Below are positions 62,606 through 64,000 of a stretch of DNA of 64,000 nt, one piece after another. The first letter of the stretch is position 1; each line of letters opens with the position of its first letter. Source of the DNA: Microbulbifer agarilyticus. Its GTDB lineage: Bacteria; Pseudomonadota; Gammaproteobacteria; Pseudomonadales; Cellvibrionaceae. The translations under genes were made by a program, and so were the position numbers. The notes below the pieces were generated by a model. That model was not told the origin of the DNA. It ran no database searches and saw only the letters and a program-made list of their open reading frames with translations. The DNA lies in the NCBI RefSeq assembly GCF_001999945.1, contig NZ_CP019650.1, positions 248,001-312,000 of the forward strand, read 5' to 3'.

Positions 62606-64000
62606 TTAGAACAGCTCTTCCGGCACAGACTCCTGCGACTGGCTGTCGCTGTTTGATGGGTTGCTGGGTCCATCCGAGTAGATCGAAGGATAGTTGCTGT
62701 AGGTTTCGCGGCTGGGCACCCGGTTGGCGCGGAAAATTTCAAAAATACCGCCGCGTGAGGTGCGCATGCCGGTACGCGGGTTGATGCGCGTGGTCACAAT
62801 GTCCTCCGGTTGCGGCAGGTGGCGCTCGGGCAGGCCGTCGAGGGCGGCCGACATAAAGTCGATCCAGATGGGCAGTGCGGCAGAGCCACCATACTCATTG
62901 CGGCCGATCGGTGTGTTGTCGTCGAAACCTACCCAGGTGCTGGTGGCCAGATAAGGGCTGTAACCGGAGAACCAGGCATCGCGCGGACCGTTGGTGGTAC
63001 CGGTTTTGCCGGCAATATCGCCGCGCTTCATCGTCAGCGCCTTGCGGCCGGTGCCCAGCTTGACCACATCTTTCAGCATGGAATCCATGATAAATGCCGT
63101 TTCCGCCTGCATCGCGCGCGGTGCGCGGGGGCGTGCCTGCTCATCAGCGCTCAGCGGTGCCACAGGCAGTGTGCGCAGCTCTAGTGGCTCCTCCTCATTG
63201 GCGCTAGCTGCCGCTTCGTGCCGCACCGACTGCAGATCGATGGGCTCAGCTTCCGAAGTGGGCGCTTCGCCCGGCAGTGGGCAGTCCCGGCACACGGTCA
63301 AGGGCAATGCTTGGTAAACGGTATCGCCGTGGACGTCGAGCACCTGATCAAGCAGGTAGGGTTCCACGCGGAAGCCACCATTCGCGAAGGCCGCATAGCC
63401 GCGCACCATTTCGAGCGGGGTGAGCGCTGAAGTGCCGAGGGCAATGGAGAGGTTGCGGTCCAGCTTGGAGCGATCGAAGCCAAACCCCTCGGTGTAGGAC
63501 AGTGCGCGGTCCAGTCCCAGCGCTTGAAGCAAGCGAATGGAGACCATGTTGCGGGACATATACAGCGCTTTGCGCAAGCGGGTCGGGCCGAGGAAGGTGC
63601 CGCCGTCGTTCTCAGGGCGCCATACATCCTCGAGATTGGTTTGTTCAAAAATGATGGGGGCATCATTGATGATGCTGGCTGCGGTATAGCCATTCTCAAC
63701 CGCGGCCGCGTAAATAAAGGGCTTGAAGCTGGACCCTGGCTGGCGTGCCGCCTGCGTGACCCGGTTGAAGTGGCTCTGACGGAAGTCGTATCCACCTACC
63801 AGGGCGCGAATAGCGCCGTCTTCCGGTTCCAGTGACACCAGTGCGCCCTGCGCCGCCGGTACCTGCGTGAGATGCCACTCTTCCCGGTCTTCCGGCGCCT
63901 CGGCCGGCTCTCCTTGCTCAAGCCCTTCAGGGGTCGAGAAGGGGTCCTCGGTAATATTGGTGTCTGCCAGCGCCTCGGCCGCGGATGCCAGCGCCGCTTC
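62606..64000 (-). CDS. mrcA: Penicillin-binding protein 1A, C-terminal part (runs off the right edge)
   Basis: About 464 residues of a class A PBP are visible; the frame is open to the window edge, so the glycosyltransferase domain lies outside. The transpeptidase serine is in QPGSSFKPF, SxN is in SRNMVS (MSRNMVSIRLL), and the KTG box is GKTGTTNGPRDAWFSGY. The OB-like insertion and EDREEWHLTQVPAAQGALVSLEP place it with PBP1A. A disordered acidic segment (GEAPTSEAEPIDLQS) interrupts the domain. In Pseudomonas the ponA gene is next to pilMNOPQ; what lies further right is not seen. Confidence 0.92.
   Translation of the reverse strand, partial: EAALASAAEALADTNITEDPFSTPEGLEQGEPAEAPEDREEWHLTQVPAAQGALVSLEPEDGAIRALVGGYDFRQSHFNRVTQAARQPGSSFKPFIYAAAVENGYTAASIINDAPIIFEQTNLEDVWRPENDGGTFLGPTRLRKALYMSRNMVSIRLLQALGLDRALSYTEGFGFDRSKLDRNLSIALGTSALTPLEMVRGYAAFANGGFRVEPYLLDQVLDVHGDTVYQALPLTVCRDCPLPGEAPTSEAEPIDLQSVRHEAAASANEEEPLELRTLPVAPLSADEQARPRAPRAMQAETAFIMDSMLKDVVKLGTGRKALTMKRGDIAGKTGTTNGPRDAWFSGYSPYLATSTWVGFDDNTPIGRNEYGGSAALPIWIDFMSAALDGLPERHLPQPEDIVTTRINPRTGMRTSRGGIFEIFRANRVPSRETYSNYPSIYSDGPSNPSNSDSQSQESVPEELF

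Overview
The window looks like part of a gammaproteobacterial chromosome, most like Microbulbifer or a close relative in the Cellvibrionales. That placement is inferred from gene content, synteny and the fairly GC-rich housekeeping DNA; no rRNA or other marker gene was seen. No tRNA, rRNA, CRISPR array, IS element or prophage was recognised.

Region by region: 0.0-3.3 kb holds lptM-lysA-dapF-DUF484 on the minus strand, with cyaY divergent. 3.3-8.0 kb holds a glycerophosphodiester phosphodiesterase, argH, and the algZ(fimS)-algR two-component pair. 8.0-11.2 kb is a small accessory patch: a lipoprotein amidohydrolase, a LysE-type exporter and an SDR oxidoreductase. 11.2-14.4 kb holds pilU, pilT and the divergent yggS. 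14.5-29.4 kb is mostly housekeeping: an S9 peptidase, proC-yggT, a dynamin-like GTPase, metX-metW, a DUF4426 protein, rdgB-hemW, trxA, rho, an RRM protein and ubiD.

29.4-40.2 kb is clearly different: AT-rich and full of unfamiliar small genes. From 29,883 to 37,392 it is an array of 12 integron gene cassettes. Each cassette ends in an attC site, and its first and last core boxes are reverse complements of each other (exactly in nine cassettes, with one mismatch in the other three). No integron integrase gene is present anywhere in the window, so this is either a CALIN or the distal part of a chromosomal integron. The cassettes encode an ankyrin protein, several secreted or membrane proteins, a two-gene unit with an LPO_1073/Vpar_1526-like protein, a GNAT acetyltransferase and an inverted methyltransferase. 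One cassette has almost no coding capacity. A cluster of four 14-bp operator-like repeats lies just upstream of the first cassette. The array is followed by small accessory genes (UPF0114, GFA, YtoQ, DUF1294), a decayed SDR pseudogene and a LysR/pirin divergent pair.

42-48.8 kb returns to core genes: an HD-domain protein, then the minus-strand run hemC-hemD-hemX-hemY and ruvX-algH. 48.8-62.5 kb is a twitching-motility block: a tonB3-like gene, gshB, and the Chp chemosensory cluster pilG-pilH-pilI-pilJ-chpA-chpC. The adaptation genes pilK and chpB, which sit in this cluster in Pseudomonas aeruginosa, are not here. The window ends inside a class A penicillin-binding protein (PBP1A).

Three separated loci (algZR; pilTU; tonB3 with pilGHIJ-chpAC) probably act together on type IV pilus function. 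The cassette array is the part most likely to hold undescribed biology, and the two-gene cassette at 33.1-34.2 kb is the strongest candidate for a new system.
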